A DNA stretch of 64,000 bases from an uncultured Alphaproteobacteria bacterium (GCA_903934325.1 CAIZNH010000039.1:124001-188000); one strand, 5' to 3'. Numbered from the stretch's first letter, positions 49,327-58,980 are shown. Notes: a model not told the origin generated them from the letters alone. Made by a program: numbers and translations.

Positions 49327-49697
49327 TCCCAGTCCAACGCCCCCTTCTTCCATTCGTAAGCAAGGCCCACCGCGAGGATGAACAGGAACACCATCATGCC
49401 GCCCCAACCGGTCCAACCCGTCTGATCGAGACTCACCGCCCAGGGAAACAGGAAGGCTACTTCGAGATCGAAGACGATGAAGCTGATCGCGACGAGATAG
49501 AAGCGCACGTCGAACTGGCTGCGCGCGTCCTCGAAGGCGGGGAAGCCGCATTCATATTCGGACAGCTTCTCGGCATTGGGGTTGTGGGCTCCGGTCAGAC
49601 GCGACACCGCCATGGGCGCGAACACAAAAAGCACCGAAAGCCCGAAGGCAATCAGAATGAACAACAGTATCGCAAGATACTGGCTGAGATCGATCAC
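49323..49697 (-). CDS. nuoA: NADH-quinone oxidoreductase subunit A
   Basis: A 124-residue three-helix membrane subunit and the first gene of the complex I operon. It has [28 protein letters not shown], the conserved TM1-2 loop with its Cys, and [13 protein letters not shown]. The GTG start giving (M)[12 protein letters not shown] is chosen by comparison with family N-termini; a TTG four codons upstream with GGGA before it is an alternative. The 147 bases upstream to the beta-propeller stop must hold the operon promoter, but I cannot name its elements with confidence. Confidence 0.94.
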   Translation of the reverse strand: MIDLSQYLAILLFILIAFGLSVLFVFAPMAVSRLTGAHNPNAEKLSEYECGFPAFEDARSQFDVRFYLVAISFIVFDLEVAFLFPWAVSLDQTGWTGWGGMMVFLFILAVGLAYEWKKGALDWE

Positions 49698-49844
49698 GGC
49701 GATGTCCAAGCTATTAATCCCGTCGGTCGCCCTAAGCCTGTCGCGCGCACCGCGCAAGCCTGCGACTCGGGCAAAACCCCTTAGAGATGTTGCATGAAAT
49801 CGAACAGTCGTTGCGGTGAAAGATTCGCAGAAGCTTGGCGCTGC

Positions 49845-51071
49845 TTACAGACCAAGCGGCAAACGGCGGATTTGCGTCGGCAAGGCGGGCAAATCAGGCT
49901 TCGGCGCACCCTTTTCGAACCGCTCCCACTGCCCGTTGCCTACGTAGTAAAGCGCGCCGTCAGCAACACTCCCGCCGAGCGGTTCGGTCCAGTCGGGATG
50001 CGCCTGTTCCAGCGTGCGGTGGCCGACAATGTGCGTGCCATCATCCGATAGACGCAGCGCGATGATCCGCATCGGAGAGGTGCCGTTCTGCACCGCGACC
50101 AGCTCGTCGCCGTGCCGCCACAAGCCATCGATCCCGTCGAGCGCAATCGGCACGTCGCTCGCGAGCCGCGAGGCCGCACCGGTGGCGAGGTCGATCACCG
50201 CCAGACCATAGCGGTAATCGCTGGCATAGAGCCTCTGCCCGTCCGCGCTCACCGCCAGCCCCTGCGGCGAGCGCAGGGATCCGGGCGCGACGAGCGCGCT
50301 CAGCTCTGTCGCACCGGCAGGCGCGCGGTAGATACCGCCGCCCTCCGGATCACTGGCATAGACAGTGCCATCCGGACCGGCAGCAAGATCCGACACCTTC
50401 ACGCCCGGTGGCGCAGCGATCCGGCGCGGATTGCCGAAATCGCCGGTCACCTCGAATATTCCCGTAAAACCTCCGGCATTGCCGGACGAGCCATCGATAT
50501 CGGCCGAGGCGATCCAGCCCCTGCTGGAGTCGGCAGCCGACGCGATACCCGAAAGGGACTGAGCGCCTGTGATGGGAAACGCGGTCCATTCTGTCCCGCC
50601 GCTGCGCACATACACCGCCCGGCGGGACACCGAAGAGGCCATCGCCTCCATGCCGTTGTCCGCAACAAACACCGATTCAATCAGACCCGCTTCGGCCTGC
50701 ACCGTGTCGAAGATGGTGCTTGCGGCGATCACCTCGGCGGCGGGCAGGAGCAGTCTGCGCGCGGCTTCGGCATGGGCCGCGCCGATCAATTGCGGGATTT
50801 GTGCCTGCGCAGGCCGGCTGAACACATGGCCACGCTCGCGAAGCCATGCGAGGCTGGCAAGCGACGCATCGCCCTCGCCCCCGGTAAGCTGCGCATTCAG
50901 CAGCCGCAGGCGCACGCTGGTGCTGTCGGGGAAGTCGCGCGCGAGGTGCTCCAGCGCTGCCAGTTCGGTGATCTGGCCGGACGCCGCATCGACGCTGCGC
51001 CATGGGGCAGGCCCCTGCGCCGCAAGCGGCGTCGCAAGGGCCAGCACCAGCGCAGCGGCAAGTGCCCTCAT
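49845..51071 (-). CDS. Secreted beta-propeller (SMP-30/gluconolactonase-like) protein
   Basis: A 408-residue exported protein. The signal peptide is MRALAAALVLALATPLAAQG. Residues about 25-120 are helical (TPR-like counting of ordered elements). From about 130 on, repeating beta-strand units such as VSDLAAGPDGTVYASDPEGGG, SPQGLAVSADGQRLYASDYRYG and LDGIDGLWRHGDELVAVQNG form a six-bladed propeller resembling SMP-30/gluconolactonase. Substrate unknown. Its ATG overlaps the aldehyde dehydrogenase stop (ATGA), so both are co-translated. Confidence 0.78.
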   Translation of the reverse strand: MRALAAALVLALATPLAAQGPAPWRSVDAASGQITELAALEHLARDFPDSTSVRLRLLNAQLTGGEGDASLASLAWLRERGHVFSRPAQAQIPQLIGAAHAEAARRLLLPAAEVIAASTIFDTVQAEAGLIESVFVADNGMEAMASSVSRRAVYVRSGGTEWTAFPITGAQSLSGIASAADSSRGWIASADIDGSSGNAGGFTGIFEVTGDFGNPRRIAAPPGVKVSDLAAGPDGTVYASDPEGGGIYRAPAGATELSALVAPGSLRSPQGLAVSADGQRLYASDYRYGLAVIDLATGAASRLASDVPIALDGIDGLWRHGDELVAVQNGTSPMRIIALRLSDDGTHIVGHRTLEQAHPDWTEPLGGSVADGALYYVGNGQWERFEKGAPKPDLPALPTQIRRLPLGL

Positions 51072-52498
51072 TTCATCATGCGCGCCGTAGCCTGCTCGGT
51101 CGCCTTGCCATAGGGCGGCTTCAGACCGCCCAGCTTGGCAATGTCGATCTTGGGCTGGTGATAGACCGCGCGCGCATGGCTGAATTCGCGGAAGCCCTCG
51201 ATCGCGTGATAGCTTCCCATGCCCGAAGGCCCGACCCCGCCGAAGGGCAGGTCTTCCATCGAGACATGGAACACCACGTCATTGGTGGTCACCCCGCCCG
51301 AGATGGTGCGGGTCAGCACGCGCTCCTGCTCGCCCTTGTCCTCCCCGAAATAGTAGAGGCCAAGCGGGCGGTCATGCTCGTTGATGTAGTCGACCGCCTG
51401 ATCGACCGCCTTGTAGGTCATCACCGGCAGCACGGGGCCGAAAATTTCCTCCTGCATCACCGTCATGCTGTCATCGACGCCGCGCAGCACCGTCAGCGGC
51501 ATCTTGCGCTGGTTGGCATTGGCGAAGTCTTCGCCCGCCGGATTGACCTCGATCACCTCGGCGCCCTTGTCGCGCGCATCGGCGACGAGGCCCTGAAGTC
51601 GCTCGAAATGGCGGTCGGAGACGATCGAGGCGTAGTCGTCATTGTCGAGCACGCGCGGATACATCGCCGCTGCCGCCCCGGTCACTCCGGCGACGGCTTC
51701 ATCGGCCATGTCCTCGGGCACCATCAGGTAATCAGGCGCGAGGCAGATCTGGCCGTCATTCATCATCTTGCCGATCGCGATCCGCTCGCCCGCCTTGGCG
51801 AAATCGGCGCTGCGGCCCATGATCACGGGCGACTTGCCGCCGAGTTCCAGCGTCACCGGAACGAGGTTTGCAGCCGCTGCCTGCATCACGCGGCGCCCGG
51901 TCGCGGTCGATCCGGTGAAGACGAGGTGATCGAAGGGCAGCGACGAAAACGCGGCGGCCACTTCCGGCCCACCGGTGATCACCGCCACTTCTTCAGGTGC
52001 GAAATAATCGGCGGTCAGCTTGGCCATCAGCTCGCTGGTCCGCTCGGTGAATTCCGACGGCTTGATCATCGCGCGGTTGCCCGCAGCCAGCACCTGCATC
52101 AGCGGCCCGAAGGCGAGCTGCACCGGGAAGTTCCACGGCGAAAGAATGCCGATCACGCCCTTGGGCTCGTAACGCACCTCGGCCTTGGCGCCGAGCAGGC
52201 CGAGCGGGAACTGGACTTTCCGCTTTTCGGTCTTGGTCCAGCTGTCGATGTGCTTGAGCGCATGGGCGCCCGCGCCGACAGTTGCGGCGATATCGGTGAG
52301 CATCGACTGATGCGCCGAACGGCTGCCGAAATCGGCGCTCATCGCCTTGGCAAATTCCTCGCCATGCTCCTTCACCAGCGCCATCGCGCGCTTGATGCGG
52401 TCATTGCGCTGCGACAGCGGCTCGGGGCGCGAGGCGGTGAAGGCGGCGCGCTGGCGCGCAAGCAGGGCTTCAAGTTCTTCGCGGCGATCATCGGCCAT
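51068..52498 (-). CDS. Aldehyde dehydrogenase (coniferyl-aldehyde-dehydrogenase-like)
   Basis: A 476-residue NAD(P)-dependent aldehyde dehydrogenase. It carries GILSPWNFPVQLAFGPLMQ with the oxyanion Asn, FTGSTATGRRVM (cofactor binding), VTLELGGKSPVI with the catalytic Glu, NDGQICLAPDY with the nucleophile Cys, and EEIFGPVLPV. The short C-terminus and FHVSMEDLPFGGVGPSGMGSYH are typical of class 3/coniferyl aldehyde dehydrogenases. The internal ATG was chosen because GGGAG lies at good spacing; an ATG seven codons upstream has no such site. It is divergent from a thiolase gene. Confidence 0.93.
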   Translation of the reverse strand: MADDRREELEALLARQRAAFTASRPEPLSQRNDRIKRAMALVKEHGEEFAKAMSADFGSRSAHQSMLTDIAATVGAGAHALKHIDSWTKTEKRKVQFPLGLLGAKAEVRYEPKGVIGILSPWNFPVQLAFGPLMQVLAAGNRAMIKPSEFTERTSELMAKLTADYFAPEEVAVITGGPEVAAAFSSLPFDHLVFTGSTATGRRVMQAAAANLVPVTLELGGKSPVIMGRSADFAKAGERIAIGKMMNDGQICLAPDYLMVPEDMADEAVAGVTGAAAAMYPRVLDNDDYASIVSDRHFERLQGLVADARDKGAEVIEVNPAGEDFANANQRKMPLTVLRGVDDSMTVMQEEIFGPVLPVMTYKAVDQAVDYINEHDRPLGLYYFGEDKGEQERVLTRTISGGVTTNDVVFHVSMEDLPFGGVGPSGMGSYHAIEGFREFSHARAVYHQPKIDIAKLGGLKPPYGKATEQATARMMK

Positions 52499-52662
52499 GG
52501 CGTTCTCCCGTTCGGTCATGGATTGGTTTTGATTTGCTATCGTCTTCGCCCAAAGACTGCCGCCTGACAAGGTGCTTGCCCCCTCGCCTCGCAAGATTGC
52601 CAATGCCGCATTGCAGCATTAGAGCGTCGGCCAAACACAAGACATCGCAGGAAGGACGTCCC

Positions 52663-53859
52663 ATGACCCAGCTCTCCCCCGCCGATCCGATCGTGATCCT
52701 CTCTTACGCGCGCACGCCGATGGGCGCGATGCAGGGCGCATTGGCCGAGGTTGCGGCGACCGATCTGGGCGCGATTGCGGTGAAGGCCGCGGTCGAGCGG
52801 GCGGGCGTCGCCGGTGCGGATATCGACCGCGCCTATATCGGCTGCGTCCTGCCCGCAGGGCTCGGCCAGGCCCCGGCCCGTCAGGCAGCGATCAAGGCTG
52901 GTCTCCCCCAGTCGGTCCAGGCCACCACCGTGAACAAGGTCTGCGGCTCGGGCATGAAGACCGTGATCATGGGCGCCGAAGCGCTCGCCAGCGGCACCAT
53001 CGACATGGTGGTGGCTGGCGGGATGGAGAGCATGACCAACGCGCCCTACCTTTTGAAGAAGCACCGTTCGGGCGCACGGCTGGGCCATGACACGGCCTAT
53101 GACCACATGTTCCTCGACGGCCTCGAAGATGCCTACGAGCCGGGCCGCGCGATGGGCACTTTCGCGCAGGACACCGCCAACGCCTACCAGATGACCCGCG
53201 AGGAGATGGACGCCTACGCCATCGAATCGCTCGCCCGCGCCAACCGCGCCATCGCCAGCGGCGCCTTCGCCGATGAAGTCGTGCCAGTAACGGTGGCGAC
53301 CCGTGCTGGCGATGTGGTGGTCGAGCATGACGAAGCCCCGTCCAAGGGCCGCCCGGACAAGATCCCGCAGCTGAAGCCCGCCTTCGCCAAGGACGGCACG
53401 ATCACCGCTGCCACCTCGAGTTCGATTTCGGACGGTGCCGCAGCCCTCGTGCTCACCCGCGCCAGTGTTGCCGCGGCCAAGGGCCTTGCCCCTGTCGCCC
53501 GCGTGGTTGCCGTCGCGGCCCATGCACAGGCTCCGGCCGAGTTCACCACCGCGCCGATCCCCGCGATCCAGAAGGTGCTCGACCGCGCCGGCTGGAGCGT
53601 CGATGATGTCGATCTGTTCGAAGTGAACGAGGCCTTCGCCTGCGTCGCCATGTTCGCGATGCGCGATCTCGGCATTGCCCACGAGAAGATCAACGTGAAC
53701 GGCGGCGGCACTGCGCTCGGCCACCCGATCGGCGCGAGCGGCGCGCGGATTGTAGTGACTCTGATTGCCGCGCTCAAGGCGCAGGGCAAGACCCGCGGCG
53801 TCGCCAGCCTGTGCATCGGCGGCGGGGAAGCCACCGCCATCGCGGTCGAACTGGTCTGA
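52663..53859 (+). CDS. Acetyl-CoA C-acetyltransferase (thiolase)
   Basis: A 398-residue thiolase condensing or cleaving acyl-CoA. NKVCGSGMKTVIMG holds the nucleophilic Cys, NEAFACVAMF the conserved Asn-Glu, GGTALGHPIGASGARI the His, and SLCIGGGEATA the second Cys. It is of the biosynthetic size class and may serve acetoacetyl-CoA formation or degradation. The start has GGAAGGA upstream. It is divergent from the aldehyde dehydrogenase by 164 bases. Confidence 0.95.
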   Translation: MTQLSPADPIVILSYARTPMGAMQGALAEVAATDLGAIAVKAAVERAGVAGADIDRAYIGCVLPAGLGQAPARQAAIKAGLPQSVQATTVNKVCGSGMKTVIMGAEALASGTIDMVVAGGMESMTNAPYLLKKHRSGARLGHDTAYDHMFLDGLEDAYEPGRAMGTFAQDTANAYQMTREEMDAYAIESLARANRAIASGAFADEVVPVTVATRAGDVVVEHDEAPSKGRPDKIPQLKPAFAKDGTITAATSSSISDGAAALVLTRASVAAAKGLAPVARVVAVAAHAQAPAEFTTAPIPAIQKVLDRAGWSVDDVDLFEVNEAFACVAMFAMRDLGIAHEKINVNGGGTALGHPIGASGARIVVTLIAALKAQGKTRGVASLCIGGGEATAIAVELV

Positions 53860-53880
53860 TCAACGAGGCCGGGCGGCGGG

Positions 53881-54381
53881 TTACTCGTCGCCCGGCAAGT
53901 CCTCGACGCCCCACAGACGGGTCCGCGCGATCCAGCCCTTGCGGCTGGCGATATCGACTTCGCACCAATCCGCCTTGCAGCCCTTGAGCTGCGCGACAAC
54001 GCCCGGCTGAGCCCGCCAGCGCAGCGCCGATCCCGCTTCGGGGCCTGCGCGCACATCAGCAAGGCCGCTTCCCGTCACCAGCGCGCCGCGTTCGGGATCG
54101 AGCTGGCTGCGCGCGATCCATCCGCGATCACCCTGCGGATCCTCGACCAGTCGCCAGCCCTCGCGCACCCGCACCACCTTCACCGGCAGGCCCTTGCGCT
54201 TGTAGACCCATTCGATTGGATATTCCTCGCTCGGGCCGACGCGCATGCGCACCTCGTCATAGCGCAAGGTTGCCCAATAGGGCACCTCGCGCTCCTGCGC
54301 GCGGGCAGGCGAGCCGGCCAGCATCGCGCCGGCCAGCGCCAAAATTCCGAATGAATTGAAAAGTCGTAATCCCATGATCAT
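53881..54381 (-). CDS. Exported bacterial SH3-domain protein
   Basis: A 166-residue exported protein. Signal peptide MIMGLRLFNSFGILALAGAM ends at about residue 30 (SPARA-QE). Two SH3b-like repeats follow: YDEVRMRVGPSEEYPIEWVY...GWRLVEDPQGDRGWIARSQL and GLADVRAGPEAGSALRWRAQPG...DWCEVDIASRKGWIARTRLWG. This two-domain periplasmic SH3 type is widespread in alphaproteobacteria and probably binds peptidoglycan peptides or proteins. The exact start among three close ATGs is uncertain; the middle one has GGATC before it. Confidence 0.85.
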   Translation of the reverse strand: MIMGLRLFNSFGILALAGAMLAGSPARAQEREVPYWATLRYDEVRMRVGPSEEYPIEWVYKRKGLPVKVVRVREGWRLVEDPQGDRGWIARSQLDPERGALVTGSGLADVRAGPEAGSALRWRAQPGVVAQLKGCKADWCEVDIASRKGWIARTRLWGVEDLPGDE

Positions 54382-54475
54382 GAGATCCGATAGCGCCATG
54401 TGCGCGGGCGATTCAAGGTCCGCGTGCCGTATCCCTGCTTGACCATCACGGCCCTCACGCATTAGCCGATGGACC

Positions 54476-55480
54476 ATGCCAGACACCCGCACCCCGCTTG
54501 AACGCCCCCGCGTTATCGTCACCCGCCATCTGGTGCCCGAAGTCGAGGCGCGGATGCGCGAATTGTTCGACGTGGTGCTCAACGAAGGCGATGTCCCGCT
54601 GACCCGCGAGCAGCTTGCCGCCGCGATGCATGATTGCGACGTGCTGGTGCCGACCGTCACCGACCGGATCGATGCCGAACTGATCGCGGGCGCTGCCCCG
54701 CGCCTTGGCCTGATCGCCAATTTCGGAGCGGGGACCGAGCATATCGATCTCGCCGCCGCCGCTGCGCGAAAAATCCTTGTCACCAACACTCCCGGCGTTT
54801 TCACCGACGACACGGCCGACCTTGCCATGGCAATGATCATCGGCGTGCCGCGCCGGGTGCGCGAAGGCACGGCGCTGGTGCGGCGCGGGGAATGGACCGG
54901 CTGGACGCCTTCGGGCCTGCTCGGTCGCAAGCTCGCGGGCAAGGTGCTCGGGATCATCGGCATGGGGCGTATCGGACAAGCCGTGGCCCACCGCGCCCGC
55001 GCCTTCGGGCTGGAGATCGCCTATACAAACCGCAAGCGCCTGCCCGAGGCCTTGGAGCGCATGCTCGGTGCGCGCTATGTCGCCGATGTCGATACGCTGA
55101 TGGGCGAGGCCGATATTCTCACCCTGCACTGCCCGCTGACCGAGGAGACCCGCCATCTCGTCGATGCGCGGCGGATTGCCTTGATGAAGCCGGGCAGCAG
55201 CATCATCAACACCGCACGCGGCGAGATGATCGACACCGATGCGCTGGTCGCTGCGCTGCAATCAGGGCATCTCGCGGGCGCTGGGCTTGACGTCTATCCC
55301 GACGAGCCGAACGTCGACCGCCGCCTGATCGAGCACCCCAACGTCATGACCCTCCCCCACATCGGCAGCGCCACCACCGAGGGCCGCGAGGATTCGGGCC
55401 ACAAGGTGATCGCCAATATCCGCATGTGGGCAGACGGCCACCGCCCGCCCGATCAGGTGCTGACGGCGCTGGTGCGCTAA
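54476..55480 (+). CDS. D-2-hydroxyacid dehydrogenase (glyoxylate/hydroxypyruvate reductase-like)
   Basis: A 334-residue NAD(P)-dependent D-isomer-specific 2-hydroxyacid dehydrogenase. The nucleotide loop is VLGIIGMGRIGQAVAHRARAFG. Catalytic residues are Arg in INTARGEMID, Glu in YPDEPNVDRRL and His in LPHIGSATTEGREDSG. The substrate-side segment NFGAGTEHIDL-type is present. Closest in look to glyoxylate/hydroxypyruvate reductases; the true substrate is not decided by sequence. It is divergent from the SH3 gene. Confidence 0.92.
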   Translation: MPDTRTPLERPRVIVTRHLVPEVEARMRELFDVVLNEGDVPLTREQLAAAMHDCDVLVPTVTDRIDAELIAGAAPRLGLIANFGAGTEHIDLAAAAARKILVTNTPGVFTDDTADLAMAMIIGVPRRVREGTALVRRGEWTGWTPSGLLGRKLAGKVLGIIGMGRIGQAVAHRARAFGLEIAYTNRKRLPEALERMLGARYVADVDTLMGEADILTLHCPLTEETRHLVDARRIALMKPGSSIINTARGEMIDTDALVAALQSGHLAGAGLDVYPDEPNVDRRLIEHPNVMTLPHIGSATTEGREDSGHKVIANIRMWADGHRPPDQVLTALVR

Positions 55481-55502
55481 ACAGCCAGCGCCCGCAGAGC
55501 GG

Positions 55503-56906
55503 TCAATCCCCCGTCAAAATCCGCTCGACCAGCTCGCCGACGCTCGGCGTGTAGCCGTTCGAGTAGAAGGGATCGGTCTTGAAGTTGTAGGCTGCGTGGC
55601 CTGCGAAGGCCAGGTTCCTGTCGGGATCGTCGCCATGGGCGATGTCCTGCAGGGTCTTCTGGATGCAGAAGCTGCGCGGATCGGCCAAGCGGCCGGTAGT
55701 GAAGTCGTCGTGGTCCTTCCAGCTGGAAAAACCGCAATGCGAAAGGCAGCCCATGCAATCCTGCTGGTCCTTGCGGATCGTCTCGCGCGCGTCGGGCGTG
55801 ACGAAGACGATCGTGTCGTCGGGCGTCTTGAGCGGTTCGCTATGGCCGGCGCGCATCCACATTTCAGCGCGGGTCTTGTCTTCGGGCTTGACCCAGAAGC
55901 TGCGGGCCTTGCCGTCTTCGCCAAGCTGGACGGTGCCCTCTTCGGCGCCGCGCTTGAAGAAGGGGATCTGGCGCTCCGAACGGTGCATCAGATCATAGAG
56001 GAACGGGGTCTTCACCGCGCTCGAATAGAAGCCGGTGGGCGAGAACTTGTGGAGCAGCACATCGCCCGGTTCGACCGTGCGAAGCATGTCCTTCCATATC
56101 TGCGGGATCGGGCTTTCCTGCGTCAGCAGGGGACGGGTGCCGAACTGGAAGGCGATGGTGCCGAGCTCGGGATTGTCGATCCAGTCGTTCCAGTCGCGCA
56201 GATACCACACGCCGCCCGCCATCACGATCGGCACAGAATCGGCCACGCCCTCGGCGCGCATCACATCGCGCAGCGCTTTCACGCGCGGGTACGGATCTTC
56301 GGGCTTGGTCGGATCTTCGGCGTTGGAGAGGCCATTATGCCCGCCCGCCAGCCACGGGTCTTCATAGACCACCGCCGCCATCAGATCGGGCACCTTGTGG
56401 TAGGAACGCTTCCACAGCGCGCGGAAGGCGCGGCCGGAGCTGACGATCGGCAGGTAGCAGACGTTGAAACGGGCGGCGATCTCGGCAAGCTTGTAGGGCA
56501 TCCCAGCGCCGCAGGTGACGCCGGTCACCATGCCGCGGGTGTTTTCCAGCACGCCTTCGAGCACGGCCTGCGCCCCGCCCATTTCCCACAAGACGTTGAT
56601 GTTGATCGCGCCCTTGCCGTTCGCGATCTCGTAGGCCTTCTTCACCTGCGTGGTCGCGCCGTCGATGGCGTAGCGGATCAGCTCCTGATGACGCTCCTCG
56701 CGGGTGCGGCCGTGATAGATCTGGGGGATGACATTGCCGTTGTCGTCATAGCTGTCGGCATTGACCGCACTGACCGTGCCGATCCCGCCCGCAGCCGCCC
56801 AGGCCCCCGAGCTTGCGTGGTTGGTTGCCGAAACACCCTTGCCGCCTTCAACCAGCGGCCAGACTTCACGCCCGCCATAGACGATCGGGCTCAATCCCTT
56901 GAACAA
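55503..56906 (-). CDS. Nitronate monooxygenase / 2-nitropropane dioxygenase-like flavoenzyme
   Basis: A 467-residue FMN TIM-barrel protein. It begins (M)FKGLSPIVYGGREVWPLVEGGKGV and contains VTCGAGMPYKLAE, PIVSSGRAFRALWKR, YEDPWLAGGHNGLSN and IVMAGGVWYLRDW, which fit the nitronate monooxygenase/FabK-like barrel. It has an unusual C-terminal extension with CMGCLSHC (C-x2-C-x3-C) and a fourth Cys about 24 residues later. The TTG start is supported by AAGGGAG directly upstream. Substrate not determinable. Confidence 0.85.
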   Translation of the reverse strand: MFKGLSPIVYGGREVWPLVEGGKGVSATNHASSGAWAAAGGIGTVSAVNADSYDDNGNVIPQIYHGRTREERHQELIRYAIDGATTQVKKAYEIANGKGAININVLWEMGGAQAVLEGVLENTRGMVTGVTCGAGMPYKLAEIAARFNVCYLPIVSSGRAFRALWKRSYHKVPDLMAAVVYEDPWLAGGHNGLSNAEDPTKPEDPYPRVKALRDVMRAEGVADSVPIVMAGGVWYLRDWNDWIDNPELGTIAFQFGTRPLLTQESPIPQIWKDMLRTVEPGDVLLHKFSPTGFYSSAVKTPFLYDLMHRSERQIPFFKRGAEEGTVQLGEDGKARSFWVKPEDKTRAEMWMRAGHSEPLKTPDDTIVFVTPDARETIRKDQQDCMGCLSHCGFSSWKDHDDFTTGRLADPRSFCIQKTLQDIAHGDDPDRNLAFAGHAAYNFKTDPFYSNGYTPSVGELVERILTGD

Positions 56907-57003
56907 TGAAAACTCCCTTTCGCGCCGTCCCTGTGGCGCGCATTTCGTGGTGGTGCATAGTCGCGTGAAGCCCGCGCCGCAATCTCTGAGGGAAGCGTCC
57001 AGC

Positions 57004-57735
57004 CTAACCCATATTGCAGGGCTGGATCGCCTCCGGATCGGTGCGCGCCTTGCCGCGCGCAAAGCGGGCGAAATAGCCCTTGATGTCAGGGCGTTCGATA
57101 TACTCGACCAGCACGTAGCCGACCGCCTCGAACTCGCAGAACAAGAGCGTGTGCGGCAGACCGTGGCGCCCGACGGGACTGTCGCTTTCCACCACAATGA
57201 TCTGCCCTTCGGCGTTGAGCGCGGGCCACATCCGCCACAGGAAGGCGTAGGGCTCGGTCACCTCGTGATACATGTGGACCAGGAAGATGCGGTCGAAGCT
57301 GTCAGCCGGAAGCTGCGGATCGTCCGGCTCGCCCAGCTTTATCGAGATGTTTTCGAGCCGCTCCTTCTCGACCCGGCGCCCGAGCCGTTGGAGCGCATCG
57401 CGGCTGATGTCCTGCGCCAGAACCCGGCCATCGCCACCGACCTTTTCAGCAAGGCGGACGGTGTAATAGCCCTCGCCGGCGCCGATGTCGGCGACTGTCA
57501 TCCCTGCGCGAATTTCGGCGAGGTCCATCACGATCTGGGCCTCGTCGCGCTCGTCGCGCGCGTCCTCGTTGGCGAACTGGGTGGAGACGACCTTGGCGAC
57601 CGGGCGGTCAGGCTTGGGAAACTCCATCGCGCTTTCGGGCCGCTCGGCCGTGACCGGCATCAGCTGGTCGCAGCCGGCCAGCGCCAGCGCGCCCGCCAGC
57701 AGCCAACCGCCCCGTGTCGCGCGAGCGGCGCGCAT
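57004..57735 (-). CDS. SAM-dependent methyltransferase with lipoprotein signal
   Basis: A 243-residue protein. The N-terminus MRAARATRGGWLLAGALALAGCDQ is a lipoprotein signal peptide with lipobox LAGC. After a linker comes a class I methyltransferase fold: GMTVADIGAGEGYYTVRLAE (motif I), DISRDALQRLG, and DRIFLVHMYHEV (motif IV region). A SAM-binding fold on an exported lipoprotein is odd, because SAM is cytosolic. It lies two bases after the prfB stop and is probably co-transcribed with prfB. Confidence 0.8.
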   Translation of the reverse strand: MRAARATRGGWLLAGALALAGCDQLMPVTAERPESAMEFPKPDRPVAKVVSTQFANEDARDERDEAQIVMDLAEIRAGMTVADIGAGEGYYTVRLAEKVGGDGRVLAQDISRDALQRLGRRVEKERLENISIKLGEPDDPQLPADSFDRIFLVHMYHEVTEPYAFLWRMWPALNAEGQIIVVESDSPVGRHGLPHTLLFCEFEAVGYVLVEYIERPDIKGYFARFARGKARTDPEAIQPCNMG

Positions 57736-57737
57736 GG

Positions 57738-58865
57738 CTATTCGACGTCCTCGATCTCGACCGTCTCGCCCGTTACCCGCTGGGCGAGCGCGGCCGAGAT
57801 GAAGGGATCGATCGAACCATCGAGCACCGCATCGGGCGAGGTCGAGACCACGCCGGTGCGCAGATCCTTGACCATCTGGTAGGGCTGCAAGACGTAGGAA
57901 CGGATCTGGTGGCCCCAGCCAATATCGCTTTTGGAAGCATGCTCCGCGCTGGCAGCTTCCTCGCGGGCGCGCATCTCGGCTTCGTAAAGCCGAGCCTTCA
58001 GCATGTTCATCGCGATTTCGCGGTTCTTGTGCTGGCTGCGGTCTTGCTGGCTGGCCACCACGATCCCGCTCGGCTGGTGGGTGATGCGCACCGCCGAATC
58101 GGTGGTGTTGACGTGCTGACCGCCCGCACCTGACGCGCGGTAGGTGTCGATCTTGAGATCGGCCGGATTGATCTCGATCTCGAAGCTGTCGTCGATCACC
58201 GGATAGACCCAGACGCTCGAAAAGCTGGTGTGGCGGCGCGCCGAACTGTCATAAGGGCTGATGCGGACGAGGCGGTGCACACCGCTCTCGGTCTTGGCAT
58301 AGCCATAGGCATTGTCGCCCTTGATCAGCAGGGTGGCCGACTTGATCCCGGCCTGCTCGCCTGCCTGATATTCGACCGTATCGACCCTGAAGCCGCGCCG
58401 CTCGGCCCAGCGGGCGTACATGCGCAGCAGCATCTCGGCCCAATCCTGGCTTTCGGTGCCGCCTGCGCCGGCGTGGATTTCGAGGTAAGTGTCGTTGCCG
58501 TCTGCCTCGCCCGAAAGCAGTGCCTGAACCTTGTCGGCATCGGCCCGGTCAGCGAGCGCGGCGAGCGTCGCCAGGCCATCCTCGACGATCGCTTCCTCGC
58601 CCTCGGCCTCGCCCATCTCGATGAATTCGATCGCATCGGCCATTTCGGCGGCAATCTCGTTCACCGTATTGACCGCAGTTTCGAGCGTCTTCTGCTCACG
58701 GCTGATCGCCTGGGCCTGCTTGGGATTGTCCCAGAGATTCGGGTCCTGCACGCGAGCATTAAGCTCGTCGAGCCGGCGCAGCGCGCGCTCCCAGTCGAGC
58801 GACAGGCGCACCAGCGCCAGCGCCGCTTCGATCCGGTTGATATATGAGTGGGCCTCGGCCCGCAT
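57738..58865 (-). CDS. prfB: Peptide chain release factor 2
   Basis: A 375-residue RF2 terminating at UGA and UAA. The catalytic GGQ motif is in ASGAGGQHVNTTDSAVR. The codon-recognition tripeptide region reads VRISPYDSSARRHTSF, SPY in place of the usual SPF. The N-terminal helical domain is complete. There is no in-frame UGA or CUUUGA slippery site near the start, so the gene lacks the programmed +1 frameshift used by many bacteria. The ATG at MRAEAHSYINRIE was chosen by family fit. Confidence 0.96.
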   Translation of the reverse strand: MRAEAHSYINRIEAALALVRLSLDWERALRRLDELNARVQDPNLWDNPKQAQAISREQKTLETAVNTVNEIAAEMADAIEFIEMGEAEGEEAIVEDGLATLAALADRADADKVQALLSGEADGNDTYLEIHAGAGGTESQDWAEMLLRMYARWAERRGFRVDTVEYQAGEQAGIKSATLLIKGDNAYGYAKTESGVHRLVRISPYDSSARRHTSFSSVWVYPVIDDSFEIEINPADLKIDTYRASGAGGQHVNTTDSAVRITHQPSGIVVASQQDRSQHKNREIAMNMLKARLYEAEMRAREEAASAEHASKSDIGWGHQIRSYVLQPYQMVKDLRTGVVSTSPDAVLDGSIDPFISAALAQRVTGETVEIEDVE

Positions 58866-58980
58866 GGCTGATCCTTTACTGAGCGCAAGCCCCAAAAGGG
58901 CGCGGAAATTCCGGCCCTGCGCTTAGCGCGGGCGGCGCGATTGTAAAGCGGCAGGCGGCATACCGCCCGCCCCCATCGGC

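Noticed and set aside
58700-58895. Programmed +1 frameshift in prfB
   Set aside because: The reading frame is continuous from the start codon, with no in-frame early UGA or slippery CUUUGA.
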